A stretch of 59,604 nt of DNA from the NCBI GenBank assembly GCA_017887445.1, contig JAGHIA010000181.1, positions 1 through 59,604 of the forward strand. Direction: 5' to 3'. The notes beneath the pieces were generated by a model. That model had not been told where the DNA came from and ran no database searches. It saw only the letters and a program-made list of their open reading frames with translations. Below are positions 8,170 through 15,741 of this stretch, in pieces. Every line of letters starts with the position of its first letter. Position 1 is the first letter of the stretch. Both the position numbers and the translations under genes were made by a program. The DNA comes from Fusicatenibacter sp. GTDB taxonomy: Bacteria > Bacillota > Clostridia > Lachnospirales > Lachnospiraceae.

Positions 8170-9102
8170 ATGATGAAGAAAAAAGTAGTAGTGGCGCTTG
8201 GCCACCGGGCGCTGGGAACCACCCTTCCGGAGCAGCAGGTTGCCGTAAAGCGTTCCGCAAAAGTTATCGCTGACCTGGTACAGGCAGGCGCGGCCGTTGC
8301 CATCACCCACAGCAACGCTCCCCAGGTGGGCATGATCCACACCGCAATGAATGAATTCGGAAAAGCACATGAAAATTACAGCGCGGCGCCTATGTCCGTC
8401 TGCTCTGCCATGAGCCAGGGTTACATCGGCTACGACCTTCAGAACAGCATCCGCGCGGAGCTGCTCCGCCGCGGCATTTACAAACCGGTGGCAACCGTTA
8501 TCACTCAGGTACAGGTAGATCCCTATGACGACGCGTTCCACACTCCGACCAAGATCATCGGCCGCTGCATGACAAAAGAGGAAGCGGACGCAGAGGAAGA
8601 AAAAGGGAATTTTGTGGTGGAGACAGAGGGCGGATACCGCAGGATCGTAGCCTCCCCGAAACCCCAGGACATTATCGAGATCGATACCATCCGTCTGCTG
8701 ATGGATGCCGGCCAGGTAGTGATCGCCTGCGGCGGCGGCGGAATCCCGGTGCTTGAGCAGGAAGAAGAGCTGAAAGGCGCTTCCGCAGTGATTGAAAAAG
8801 ATCTGATCAGTGGAAAAATGGCGGAGATGGTGGATGCCGACGAGCTCCTGATCCTGACCAGCGTAGAGCATGTGGCCGTTGGCTACCGCACCAGCCAGGA
8901 ACGTCAGCTGGGCCATATCACCATTGAAGAAGCCAAATCCTATATGGCGGAAAAACAGTTCGACGAGAAATCCGTTCTCCCGAAGATCGAGGCCGCCGTA
9001 TCCTTCGTGGAACAGAAATCCGGCAGACGCGCCGTGATTACTTCTATTGACAAAGCCATCGACGGATATAACGGAAAGACCGGAACCATTATCGAGTCCT
9101 GA
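8170..9102 (+). CDS. arcC: carbamate kinase
   Basis: The 310-residue enzyme belongs to the amino acid kinase fold and interconverts carbamoyl phosphate plus ADP with carbamate plus ATP, giving ATP in arginine, agmatine or purine-derived ureide fermentation. Family sequence is seen throughout: THSNAPQVGMI, DDAFHTPTKIIG, RIVASPKPQDI, ACGGGGIPV, and the DADELLILTSVEHVAVGY segment. The first loop is ALGHRALGTTL where the better-known enzymes have ALGGNALG, so two residues of the phosphate loop differ. GAGAGGA precedes the start. It stands alone without arcA or arcB and ends in a clear terminator, so its substrate source is not shown here. Confidence 0.92.
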   Translation: MMKKKVVVALGHRALGTTLPEQQVAVKRSAKVIADLVQAGAAVAITHSNAPQVGMIHTAMNEFGKAHENYSAAPMSVCSAMSQGYIGYDLQNSIRAELLRRGIYKPVATVITQVQVDPYDDAFHTPTKIIGRCMTKEEADAEEEKGNFVVETEGGYRRIVASPKPQDIIEIDTIRLLMDAGQVVIACGGGGIPVLEQEEELKGASAVIEKDLISGKMAEMVDADELLILTSVEHVAVGYRTSQERQLGHITIEEAKSYMAEKQFDEKSVLPKIEAAVSFVEQKSGRRAVITSIDKAIDGYNGKTGTIIES

Positions 9103-9203
9103 TCGTAACAGTTCAGCTCCGTTGAACCATGTACACTTCGCGGCACAAAACGGCATTCCTTGCAATTTCGTGCCGCTGCAGCCAGAGCAGCAACAACGGC
9201 AAA

Positions 9204-9236
9204 GCCGGACATGTCCACAGCATGTCCGGCTTCTTT
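9204..9236 (+). terminator. intrinsic terminator after carbamate kinase
   Basis: GCCGGACATG and CATGTCCGGC form a ten-pair stem with a seven-base loop, followed by TTCTTT on the plus strand. It lies 100 bases after the arcC stop and may also limit readthrough from the convergent cotJC gene. Confidence 0.8.
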
Positions 9237-9268
9237 CCATCTGATCCGTTTGTTATTTTTGAAAACGT

Positions 9269-9913
9269 TTACCGGATCCCGGCCGTTTCCATTGGAAGCG
9301 GCTCTCTTTTTAACATTTCCTTGTCAAATTCCGGATTAAAATAGTAATAATTTTTTTCATTCAGCTTTTCTTTGGTCTTCTCCAGCGCCTCGCCGAATCT
9401 CTGGAAATGGACAATTTCCCTTGCCCGCAGAAATTTCAGCGGTTCCCGGATTTCCGGGTCTGGGATCATCCGCAAGAGATTGTCGTACACCGTTCTGGCC
9501 TTCTGTTCCGCCGCAAGGTTTTCCGTCAGGTCGGTAATTGCGTCTCCTTTCGACTGAAATTCCTTTGCGGTAAACGGCATGGCCGAGGCCGCCTGGGGCC
9601 AAAGACCTGTGGTATGATCAATATAGTAGGCGTCAAAGCCGGCGGCCTTGGCCTGCTCCACCGTCAGATTTTTGGTAAGCTGATACACCATAGCACAGAT
9701 CATCTCCATATGCGCCAGTTCCTCTGTGCCGATGTCCGTCAGAAGTCCGCCCACCTCTTTCAGAGGCATGGTATACCGCTGGGCCAGATACCGCATGGAG
9801 GCGGAAAGCTCCCCGTCCGGCCCACCGTACTGGCTGATGATCAGCTGCGCGGTCCTGGGGCAGGTTTTCGTGATCTTTACCGGAAACTGGAGACGTTTTT
9901 CATACATCCACAT
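9269..9913 (-). CDS. cotJC: spore coat protein CotJC, manganese catalase family
   Basis: This 214-residue protein has the four-helix ferritin-like fold of manganese catalases. Metal-binding carboxylates and histidines are visible in SASMRYLAQ, GTEELAHMEMI, NLAAEQKA and REIVHFQRFGEAL. In Bacillus and Clostridia, CotJC sits in the inner spore coat, where it is thought to counter peroxide. The start ATG comes directly after the stop codon of the cotJA-cotJB gene, and AAGGAG lies in the end of that gene, so the two are translated together. Length is normal. It indicates an endospore-forming organism. Confidence 0.93.
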   Translation of the reverse strand: MWMYEKRLQFPVKITKTCPRTAQLIISQYGGPDGELSASMRYLAQRYTMPLKEVGGLLTDIGTEELAHMEMICAMVYQLTKNLTVEQAKAAGFDAYYIDHTTGLWPQAASAMPFTAKEFQSKGDAITDLTENLAAEQKARTVYDNLLRMIPDPEIREPLKFLRAREIVHFQRFGEALEKTKEKLNEKNYYYFNPEFDKEMLKREPLPMETAGIR

Positions 9914-10384
9914 TCAGACACACACTCCTTCCCACGGGGCCGGGCCCTTCTGCCAGCAGAAGCATGCCTCTCCCTGTTCATGTTCAAAAAGCTCCGCCAT
10001 ACAGTCCGCTGTCAGCGGATAATACCTGGCGGCATATTCCTTCAGCAGCTTTTTCCTGCATATGGAAACATTCTTCATCATCTCCAGCGCCTCCCGATCC
10101 TTGGGATGGGTGTCCAGAAAAAGCCGCAGATCGTCCAGGACAAAACTTACCTTCTGGATCTTCAGCAGGTCGTTTTCCTGATCCTGCCGCGCAGGGTCCC
10201 GGAGCATATCCTGCGCGCCGCGCTCCGGCGCCGGAACCGATTCCGCCGCAAAGAACGGCAGATCCAGCTGCCGGAACACGGTTCCGTTTTTCAGCGCGCT
10301 GTCCTCGTCATAAAGGTCCCCGAATTGCTGCACAGGCACCGACGCGATCGCCAGATGTTCTGTTGTTGACTGCAAAACAATCAC
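9914..10384 (-). CDS. CotJA-CotJB fusion spore coat protein
   Basis: The 156-residue product joins two proteins usually made separately. Residues about 10-45 (LAIASVPVQQFGDLYD, ALKNGTVFRQLDLPFF) match CotJA; residues about 70-156 (LLKIQKVSFVLDDLRLFLDT, ARYYPLTADC, and the ending WQKGPAPWEGVCV) match CotJB. A short linker rich in Arg, Asp and Gln joins them. CotJA and CotJB are needed with CotJC for coat assembly in Bacillus subtilis; here the three functions come from two adjacent genes. The reading frame is open with no stop or internal start needed between the halves. Transcription by a mother-cell sigma factor is likely, but no promoter was resolved. Confidence 0.87.
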   Translation of the reverse strand: MIVLQSTTEHLAIASVPVQQFGDLYDEDSALKNGTVFRQLDLPFFAAESVPAPERGAQDMLRDPARQDQENDLLKIQKVSFVLDDLRLFLDTHPKDREALEMMKNVSICRKKLLKEYAARYYPLTADCMAELFEHEQGEACFCWQKGPAPWEGVCV

Positions 10385-10396
10385 TCCCTTCTTTTG

Positions 10397-10432
10397 TTGT
10401 CGTCTCTTTTAGTATCTGAGAAAAGAGACAAC
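10397..10432. other. stem-loop between permease and cotJ genes
   Basis: GTCTCTTTT and AAAAGAGAC form a nine-pair stem, extended by GTTG/CAAC with a small bulge. It separates the permease stop from the cotJ start region. No T run follows on the minus strand, so it may be a 5' leader structure rather than a terminator. Confidence 0.4.
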
Positions 10433-13246
10433 TCATGTAAGGGAATGTTTTGAAATTTTTTGAGCCAAAATCACAGAAGCGCCCGCCAGAAGCAAACACA
10501 ACAACCCATATGCCGCCCACGGGAAATGCGCGTAAAAATTCTCACTCTGTTGTTTCACCGCTTGATCCAGCAGAGAAACCGCTCCCAGACCTGCCGCCGC
10601 GAGCAGAAGCGCAACGACAGCGCAGTGGAACAGTCCTTCCAGCTGCAGCAGATGTTTCAGCTGTCTGCCTGTAACCCCAAGAACCCTCAGCATCCGCAGC
10701 TCCCTCTCCCTCATGGCCAGCTCCAGATACCTTGTACTCACATACGTTACAAATCCCAGGAGAAAGAGCATCACACAAACCGCCGTCATGCAGAACCTGC
10801 TGTTTTCCAGATATCTCCTCTCGTCGGCGAGTACCTGGGATTTGCTGGTCAGGGACACCAGGTCTGACTCCACCCCATACGCATCCCGGAACGCTTCGTT
10901 TGCTTTGGCCACACATTGCCGCACGGCCTTCTCCGTCTCAGCATCCGGCGGCAGCCAGAGTTCCATCTGCAGCGTCCGCTCACAGAGCGTTTTTGAAAGC
11001 TCACGGGCCGTCTCCTCCGATACAAGGATCCAGCAGACATTTTCCTCCTTCCAGAGCAGCTCCAGTCCCTGCGGATCTGTTTTCAGCAGATCTACACAGT
11101 CTACAAGGCGCAGTTCTGCCGTATCTTCCAGGTATTCCGACAGCTCAGCGCCATTGGCGACCATATCCCAAAAACGGATTGGCACATCCTCCCACGCCTC
11201 TTCGCCTGTTTCTCTGAATGGGATTCCTTTATGAACAAGGATTCCTTCCCCATTTTCCAGCGTTTTTTGCTCTGATGAAATCAGTTCCAGAAACCGGCGT
11301 TCTTCCGCCTCTGTCAGGACACAGATAACGGTCTGAGGCACATCGGTCGCATAGCGATATAAGCCGGAGATCAGGCCTCGCCCAGCAGTGTTTTCTTTCG
11401 CAGCATTTTCTTCCGCAGTATTTTCTTCCGCAGTGTTTTCTTCCGCAGCGTTTTCTTTCGCAGCATTTTCTTCCACCGTGGGTTCTTCCAAAGTGTTTTC
11501 TTTCCCATCTGCCTTGCCGCCGAAAGTCCCGTCAACGTCTGAACCTGCAAGATCCTTTCTTTCGGGATTTATGATCAGGTAACCTTTCTTTGCCTCTGCC
11601 CGTCCCTCTTTTTCAGCAGCCAGTTCCTCCAGACTGCTCTGCAGGCTTTCCGGAAAAACTGCCATTCCATGTATCTCCGGTTCATTGTTCTGCAGATACT
11701 CAAAGCCACTCAGCGTAACGGCAATCCGAAACTCCGGCTGCTCCTCCAGCTTCCGCGTCAGATCGGCCCCGCTGGTCATACTGCATACACAGAGGGCAAC
11801 GGTTCCCCCGAGCGCCACGGTCAGAATACTGAAAAAAAGACCCCACCGCGAATTTCCCACGGCTCTCCAGGCAATCGCCGTCAGTCCCCCGCTGCGTTTC
11901 CCCCACAATCTCTCCTTCTTTTTTCTGCCGCCGTTTTCCTGCCACGCTATTCCGCTTTCTCTCCGGCGCCTTCCAAAGAATCCTCCAACAGCAGACGTGT
12001 CCTCATGATCTGCCCCTGCATCTCCCGGTTTTTCAGACTCTGCCTCTTTTCCGGCTTCTGCACGAAGCAGTTTTCGAAAACTTCCCCAGGCCGAAAGAAA
12101 TCCCGTCAGACACACGAACAATGCGATTCCAGCGCACAGCGGCAGTGACAAAGCAAACTGCTCCTCCACCGTGCCCATGCCGTCCATATACATTTCCGTC
12201 ATCATCTCCGGAATCACCAGCCGGACCAGGAGATAGGCCGCCGCGCCTCCGGCCGCAGTTCCTGTCACAAGCTCCGCCAGAAGCTGTCCGCATACCGCCT
12301 GGCGGGTCTGCTTTACCGTAACCCCCAGGTTTTCCATCTGCCGGAACAACCACACTTCCTTCAGAAAAGAGATCCGTATCATTTGCCCGATCAAGAGCGC
12401 GGTTCCCAAAATCAGCAGAAGAAAAAGAGCGGCGCCTGTTCCAAAGCCGCCCATCATCCCATGGATACTTTTATAAAACGCAGAATCCCCGGTCACAAAA
12501 TATTCGTCTTTCCCAAGAGAAATCCGGCTGTCCAGAAATTCCTGTGTCTGTTCGCCGCTGCGCAGGCCAACATCCGGCTGCAGCAGGATCCGGCAGGGAA
12601 ACATGGGAATCCGCGCCTGTTCCAGTTTTTTTGTGGAAATGTAAGACACGGACCTGCCGGAAGCGTTCCCGGCGTAATCGGTGTAATATCCCGACAGCGT
12701 AAACTCCTGCTCCCCGGTCTCCTCACTGGTAAAAATATTGTGCCAGTAAAACTCCAAAGACAGCTTCATGCCAATCTGCGGCTGACGGATGCCCAACGAC
12801 TCCAGCGTTTTCACAGACATCATGATCTCATCCGCTTCCCTGGGATATTCGCCATAAATTTCTGTGCAGGCCACGGCCTTCCATTCGTTCCAGTCCTTTT
12901 CCTCCATAACAGAGCACTCGCTGTAGACTGCTCCCTGGGAAAGCAGGCGGCCATACTGCTTTTCAAATCCCATTTTGAGGATCATCGGTAGCTCTTTCAG
13001 AAGTTCCGCTGTATTCTCACTTCCATTCTCCACATACACATAGGCGGACGAACCGTGTTCCCGCTGATACCGGAGCATATCTGTTTGAAGCTTCCCCTGA
13101 AGAAAACCGGCCAGCAGGATTCCCAAAAACATCAGCATCCCGCTGGTCAATGTCAGCGCCAGACTACGTTTCCGGCTGCTGTTTCTATACGCTGTCCTCA
13201 GAAGCTTTCTGGCAGACTGTTTATATACTTTCCCGTCTCCCCTCAT
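10433..13246 (-). CDS. ABC transporter permease, FtsX/MacB type
   Basis: This 937-residue membrane protein has the layout of large FtsX-like permeases: a TM segment near residue 30 (LTLTSGMLMFLGILLAGFL), a big extracytoplasmic domain, a TM block with ALFLLLILGTALLIG, a second half starting WGLFFSILTVALGGTVALC, another outer domain and a last TM trio. Such permeases move lipoproteins, peptides or drugs, or transmit a mechanical signal. The start overlaps the end of the ATPase gene by 26 bases and has GGGAGGTGG upstream. Around residues 590-620 the outer domain contains seven near-identical five-residue units of the type EENTA/KENAA, produced by a 15 bp DNA tandem repeat. Substrate is unknown. 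Confidence 0.88.
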   Translation of the reverse strand: MRGDGKVYKQSARKLLRTAYRNSSRKRSLALTLTSGMLMFLGILLAGFLQGKLQTDMLRYQREHGSSAYVYVENGSENTAELLKELPMILKMGFEKQYGRLLSQGAVYSECSVMEEKDWNEWKAVACTEIYGEYPREADEIMMSVKTLESLGIRQPQIGMKLSLEFYWHNIFTSEETGEQEFTLSGYYTDYAGNASGRSVSYISTKKLEQARIPMFPCRILLQPDVGLRSGEQTQEFLDSRISLGKDEYFVTGDSAFYKSIHGMMGGFGTGAALFLLLILGTALLIGQMIRISFLKEVWLFRQMENLGVTVKQTRQAVCGQLLAELVTGTAAGGAAAYLLVRLVIPEMMTEMYMDGMGTVEEQFALSLPLCAGIALFVCLTGFLSAWGSFRKLLRAEAGKEAESEKPGDAGADHEDTSAVGGFFGRRRRESGIAWQENGGRKKKERLWGKRSGGLTAIAWRAVGNSRWGLFFSILTVALGGTVALCVCSMTSGADLTRKLEEQPEFRIAVTLSGFEYLQNNEPEIHGMAVFPESLQSSLEELAAEKEGRAEAKKGYLIINPERKDLAGSDVDGTFGGKADGKENTLEEPTVEENAAKENAAEENTAEENTAEENAAKENTAGRGLISGLYRYATDVPQTVICVLTEAEERRFLELISSEQKTLENGEGILVHKGIPFRETGEEAWEDVPIRFWDMVANGAELSEYLEDTAELRLVDCVDLLKTDPQGLELLWKEENVCWILVSEETARELSKTLCERTLQMELWLPPDAETEKAVRQCVAKANEAFRDAYGVESDLVSLTSKSQVLADERRYLENSRFCMTAVCVMLFLLGFVTYVSTRYLELAMRERELRMLRVLGVTGRQLKHLLQLEGLFHCAVVALLLAAAGLGAVSLLDQAVKQQSENFYAHFPWAAYGLLCLLLAGASVILAQKISKHSLT
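11385..11482. repeat. 15 bp tandem repeat inside the permease gene
   Basis: Seven consecutive copies of a unit like GCATTTTCTTCCGCA (plus-strand reading) encode Glu-Asn-x-Ala runs. Units differ at one or two bases. Such an in-frame array can change copy number by slippage without breaking the gene. Confidence 0.85.
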
Positions 13247-13916
13247 TGCTTACCACCTCCCCATCCTCCAGGCAGATCAGCCGGTCCGCCATGCGGCCGA
13301 TCCGTTCCTCGTGGGTAACAACCACCAGCGTCTGATTGTTTTTTCTGCACATATCCCGCATCTGCTCCAGAACCGCCGTTCCGGTCCTGCGGTCGAGACT
13401 CCCTGTGGGCTCGTCGGCAAGAATTACCGGCGGGCGGTACAGCAGCGCCCTGGCAATCGCCGCCCTTTGCTGCTGTCCGCCCGACAACGTGTCAGGCAGC
13501 TGGTACAATTTTTCAAGAATTCCCAGCTGCTCCGCCAGTCTCTCCACATCTTCTCTTACCACCTCCAGCTTCAGAAGCTTCATCGGCAGAAGAAGATTCT
13601 CCAGAACAGTAACCGAGGGCAGCAGATTGAATTTCTGAAAAACAAACCCGATTTCTTTTCTGCGAAATACTGTCCGTTCTTCCTCTGAAAGCTCCGCAAG
13701 GCGGACGCCATCCACTTCCACATACCCTTCCGACGGCGTCTCCAGTCCGCCGAGAATATTCAAAAGCGTCGTCTTTCCGCTTCCGGAGGCTCCCATGACC
13801 GCAACAAATTCTCCGCGGCATACCTCGAAAGAAACACGATCCAACGCTTTCAGATAATCCTCGCCGTTGACAAAGGTTTTCGTAACCTCACGCATGACGA
13901 TAATCGTATCTCTCAT
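13221..13916 (-). CDS. ABC transporter ATPase, LolD/MacB type
   Basis: The 231-residue ATPase has Walker A GASGSGKTTL, Q-loop FVFQKFNLLPSVTV, signature LSGGQQQRAAIARAL, Walker B VILADEPTGSLD and switch His VVVTHEER. Sequence and length match the ATPases that work with FtsX-like permeases (MacB, LolD, and the antimicrobial-peptide resistance modules of Firmicutes). It overlaps the permease gene downstream and follows a lipoprotein gene, from which it is separated by a full family 3 repeat. The three probably form one envelope-associated system; no two-component regulator is next to it. Confidence 0.94.
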   Translation of the reverse strand: MRDTIIVMREVTKTFVNGEDYLKALDRVSFEVCRGEFVAVMGASGSGKTTLLNILGGLETPSEGYVEVDGVRLAELSEEERTVFRRKEIGFVFQKFNLLPSVTVLENLLLPMKLLKLEVVREDVERLAEQLGILEKLYQLPDTLSGGQQQRAAIARALLYRPPVILADEPTGSLDRRTGTAVLEQMRDMCRKNNQTLVVVTHEERIGRMADRLICLEDGEVVSNEGRRESI

Positions 13917-13940
13917 ATATTCTTACCCTTCCTGCGCATG

Positions 13941-14073
13941 GTAACTATTCAGCCAGCTGAATAGTTACGGCATCCAGCCATTGAAAATCGCTTCGCGATG
14001 AGCCGGATGCCTACAGGCACTACGTTTTCATACGGTCTGTGCAGTAAATGCACAGACCTGGCTGAATAGTTAC
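13941..14073 (-). repeat. family 3 repeat, full-length copy
   Basis: The 133 bp unit contains, in plus-strand order, the hairpin GTAACTATTCAGCC/GGCTGAATAGTTAC type end, GGCATCCAGCC paired with GGCCGGATGCC-like sequence around the inner hairpin TCGCTTCGCGA, then GGTCTGTGCA/TGCACAGACC, then a closing GGCTGAATAGTTAC. It lies between the lipoprotein and ATPase genes, and its last bases supply the TAA stop codon of the lipoprotein gene. Confidence 0.9.
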
Positions 14074-14687
14074 TGCGCATGCTCCCACAGCGCCGCGCGG
14101 CTTCCGGAAAAGTTGCAGGAATTGTACATAGGCGAACTGCTGTCCGTATCGTACGTCACAACCACCAGCGGCAGCGAGCAGTATTCCTCCACCTCATCCT
14201 TCGCCATCCCTTCCTGCTCCACATACTCCTTATATTTTTGAACCGACTCTGCATCCATATCCTGGGGCATCGAACCGTAAATCGAATTTTCCGTTCCCTG
14301 CTCCGACGAATATTCTTCCAGAAGTTCCGGCAGGACTTCCTCCAAAGCGCCGTCCTCCACAAACGAATAGCCTACGCGCACCAGACCAGCCTCCGGGTCA
14401 AAGGCCAGCATCGCCTGCACGTCTTTTCCCAGAAAGGACAGCGGTTCCTTCAATATGAGCATTTCCGCGGTCGTGTCTACCAGCTCCCCCAGATTTTCCG
14501 TATCCTCCTCCGAAAGATCCAGCGCCGCAAGCACTTCCTCTTTACTCTGTCCCCAGCTTACATGTTCCATTGGCGGCTGCCACCGATACGCCGCCGCTTT
14601 CCTGTCCTCTCCGGAACATCCGGCCAGCAGCGACAGTCCGGTCAGAGCTATCATGGCAATTCCTATTCTGTGTCTTTTTCTGTGCAT
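14070..14687 (-). CDS. lipoprotein of unknown function
   Basis: The 205-residue protein starts with a basic segment, a hydrophobic stretch and the lipobox LLAGC at residues 20-24, so it should be lipid-anchored on the outer face of the membrane. The mature part is acidic, with SWGQSKEEVLAALDLSEED near residue 45 and no domain I can name. It precedes the ABC ATPase and permease genes and may be their accessory subunit. GGGGGTGAT lies just before the start. The stop codon is contributed by the family 3 repeat, so the original C terminus may have differed slightly. Confidence 0.75.
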   Translation of the reverse strand: MHRKRHRIGIAMIALTGLSLLAGCSGEDRKAAAYRWQPPMEHVSWGQSKEEVLAALDLSEEDTENLGELVDTTAEMLILKEPLSFLGKDVQAMLAFDPEAGLVRVGYSFVEDGALEEVLPELLEEYSSEQGTENSIYGSMPQDMDAESVQKYKEYVEQEGMAKDEVEEYCSLPLVVVTYDTDSSSPMYNSCNFSGSRAALWEHAQ

Positions 14688-14850
14688 TTCATCACCCCCA
14701 AGATATTTTTCACAGTTTACAAAGATTTTGTTTCGACATCAGAAGTACTTCAAACTACACCGACTGATTTTAAGTACTAATATACTTAATAAATTATACA
14801 CTTTAATTCTTTTCTTTTCAATAATCTGTTTTTACACCGACGAGAAATCA

Positions 14851-14905
14851 GTAATAGTTCAACCTTGCTGAACTATTACACGCTTCGCGCTGCACAGAAA
14901 CTGAT
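14851..14905 (+). repeat. family 3 variant (3b), short copy
   Basis: GTAATAGTTCA and TGAACTATTAC form a perfect hairpin, followed by CACGCTTCGCGCTGCACAGA. The same continuation, on the other strand, is at 28840-28912, so this is a distinct subfamily. The rest of the 14688-15081 gap is AT-rich with no gene recognised apart from the terminator below. Confidence 0.7.
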
Positions 14906-15006
14906 ATCCCATATGGGGAAACTTCCTTTCCCAAATTGCCAAGCTGATCTGAGCCGAAATAGACTTTTCTTTTTTAGATACGCCCTGCTTATCATTCTTG
15001 TCTAAC

Positions 15007-15052
15007 TAAAAAAAGCGGCTGTGAAAAGATCTTCTCTTTCCACAGCCGCTCT
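15007..15052 (-). terminator. intrinsic terminator of the MNT/HEPN locus
   Basis: AGCGGCTGTG and CACAGCCGCT pair over ten bases, and on the minus strand a run of seven T follows. It lies 30 bases after the end of the HEPN remnant. Confidence 0.85.
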
Positions 15053-15081
15053 CTATTATCTTAATATTTTTATCGTCTTTG

Positions 15082-15268
15082 TTAGCCTATAATCTTTTTC
15101 TTTCGGACATACTCTTCTACCTCTTTAACAAATGTCTCTGCATGCTCGAGCTGAACAGCAGAATCTTCCCTCGAAGCTGTAAAAAAAATGGTTTACTTTT
15201 GCCGCCCGCAAATCTTCTTTTGCCCGTTCCAGTCTGTATCTGCATAATGTTTCGGTATCAAGCTGCAT
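15082..15268 (-). pseudogene. HEPN-domain toxin remnant
   Basis: The first 25 codons (MQLDTETLCRYRLERAKEDL and on) look like the start of a HEPN-domain protein. After the AKVNHFFY segment the frame runs into a stop, while the other frame reads DSAVQLEHAETFVKEVEEYV, a typical HEPN C-terminal helix, ending at 15082. Some 60-80 residues are missing in between, including the R-x4-6-H RNase motif. The start overlaps the nucleotidyltransferase stop codon, the usual order of MNT-HEPN toxin-antitoxin pairs. I read this as a toxin gene inactivated by an internal deletion with frameshift. Confidence 0.7.
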
Positions 15269-15608
15269 AAAGTACAACCCCTTCCTTATCTACATTTCTA
15301 TAAAACGGGGAAATCCCTCTCCAGTCCATATATTCCTGATACTTCACATCAATGATAGAAAATACCATAAAATACTTCAATGCCAGTTCTGTTGAAACAT
15401 CACCAGGTTTTTCATCATATTTTCTCAGTTCTGCATCTGTACCGTCTACCAAAACCATAATATCCACATCGGAATCCTTGGACTGTGTTCCTCTTGCCAC
15501 GGATCCATACAAAATCACAGCCTTCAGTCGATTTCCGTATACTTGGTGAAGGAGTTCTGCCATCTCTTGTAAAATTTTTCTTAATTTTTCGTCCTTGATC
15601 TTTTCCAT
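15258..15608 (-). CDS. MNT-type minimal nucleotidyltransferase antitoxin
   Basis: The 116-residue protein has the minimal nucleotidyltransferase core: GSVARGTQSKDSDVDIMVLV around residues 36-55, with GS and DxD catalytic residues. In MNT-HEPN pairs this enzyme adds AMP to the HEPN RNase and so blocks it. The start at MEKIKDEKLRK is chosen because GGAGG sits ten bases upstream. Its partner downstream is a deleted remnant, so the gene is now an orphan antitoxin, which may have been kept for another target or simply not yet lost. Confidence 0.83.
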   Translation of the reverse strand: MEKIKDEKLRKILQEMAELLHQVYGNRLKAVILYGSVARGTQSKDSDVDIMVLVDGTDAELRKYDEKPGDVSTELALKYFMVFSIIDVKYQEYMDWRGISPFYRNVDKEGVVLYAA

Positions 15609-15741
15609 ACCCACCAGACCTCCGTCAAATCGAGTCATTTTGCTTTAAATCGTTCCCTCTATTCATCTTTAGTATACCACAGAACAGCAGCGGAAGGCCG
15701 GGTCATTTATCGTCCTTCTAAATGGGGAACTGCGGAATTTT

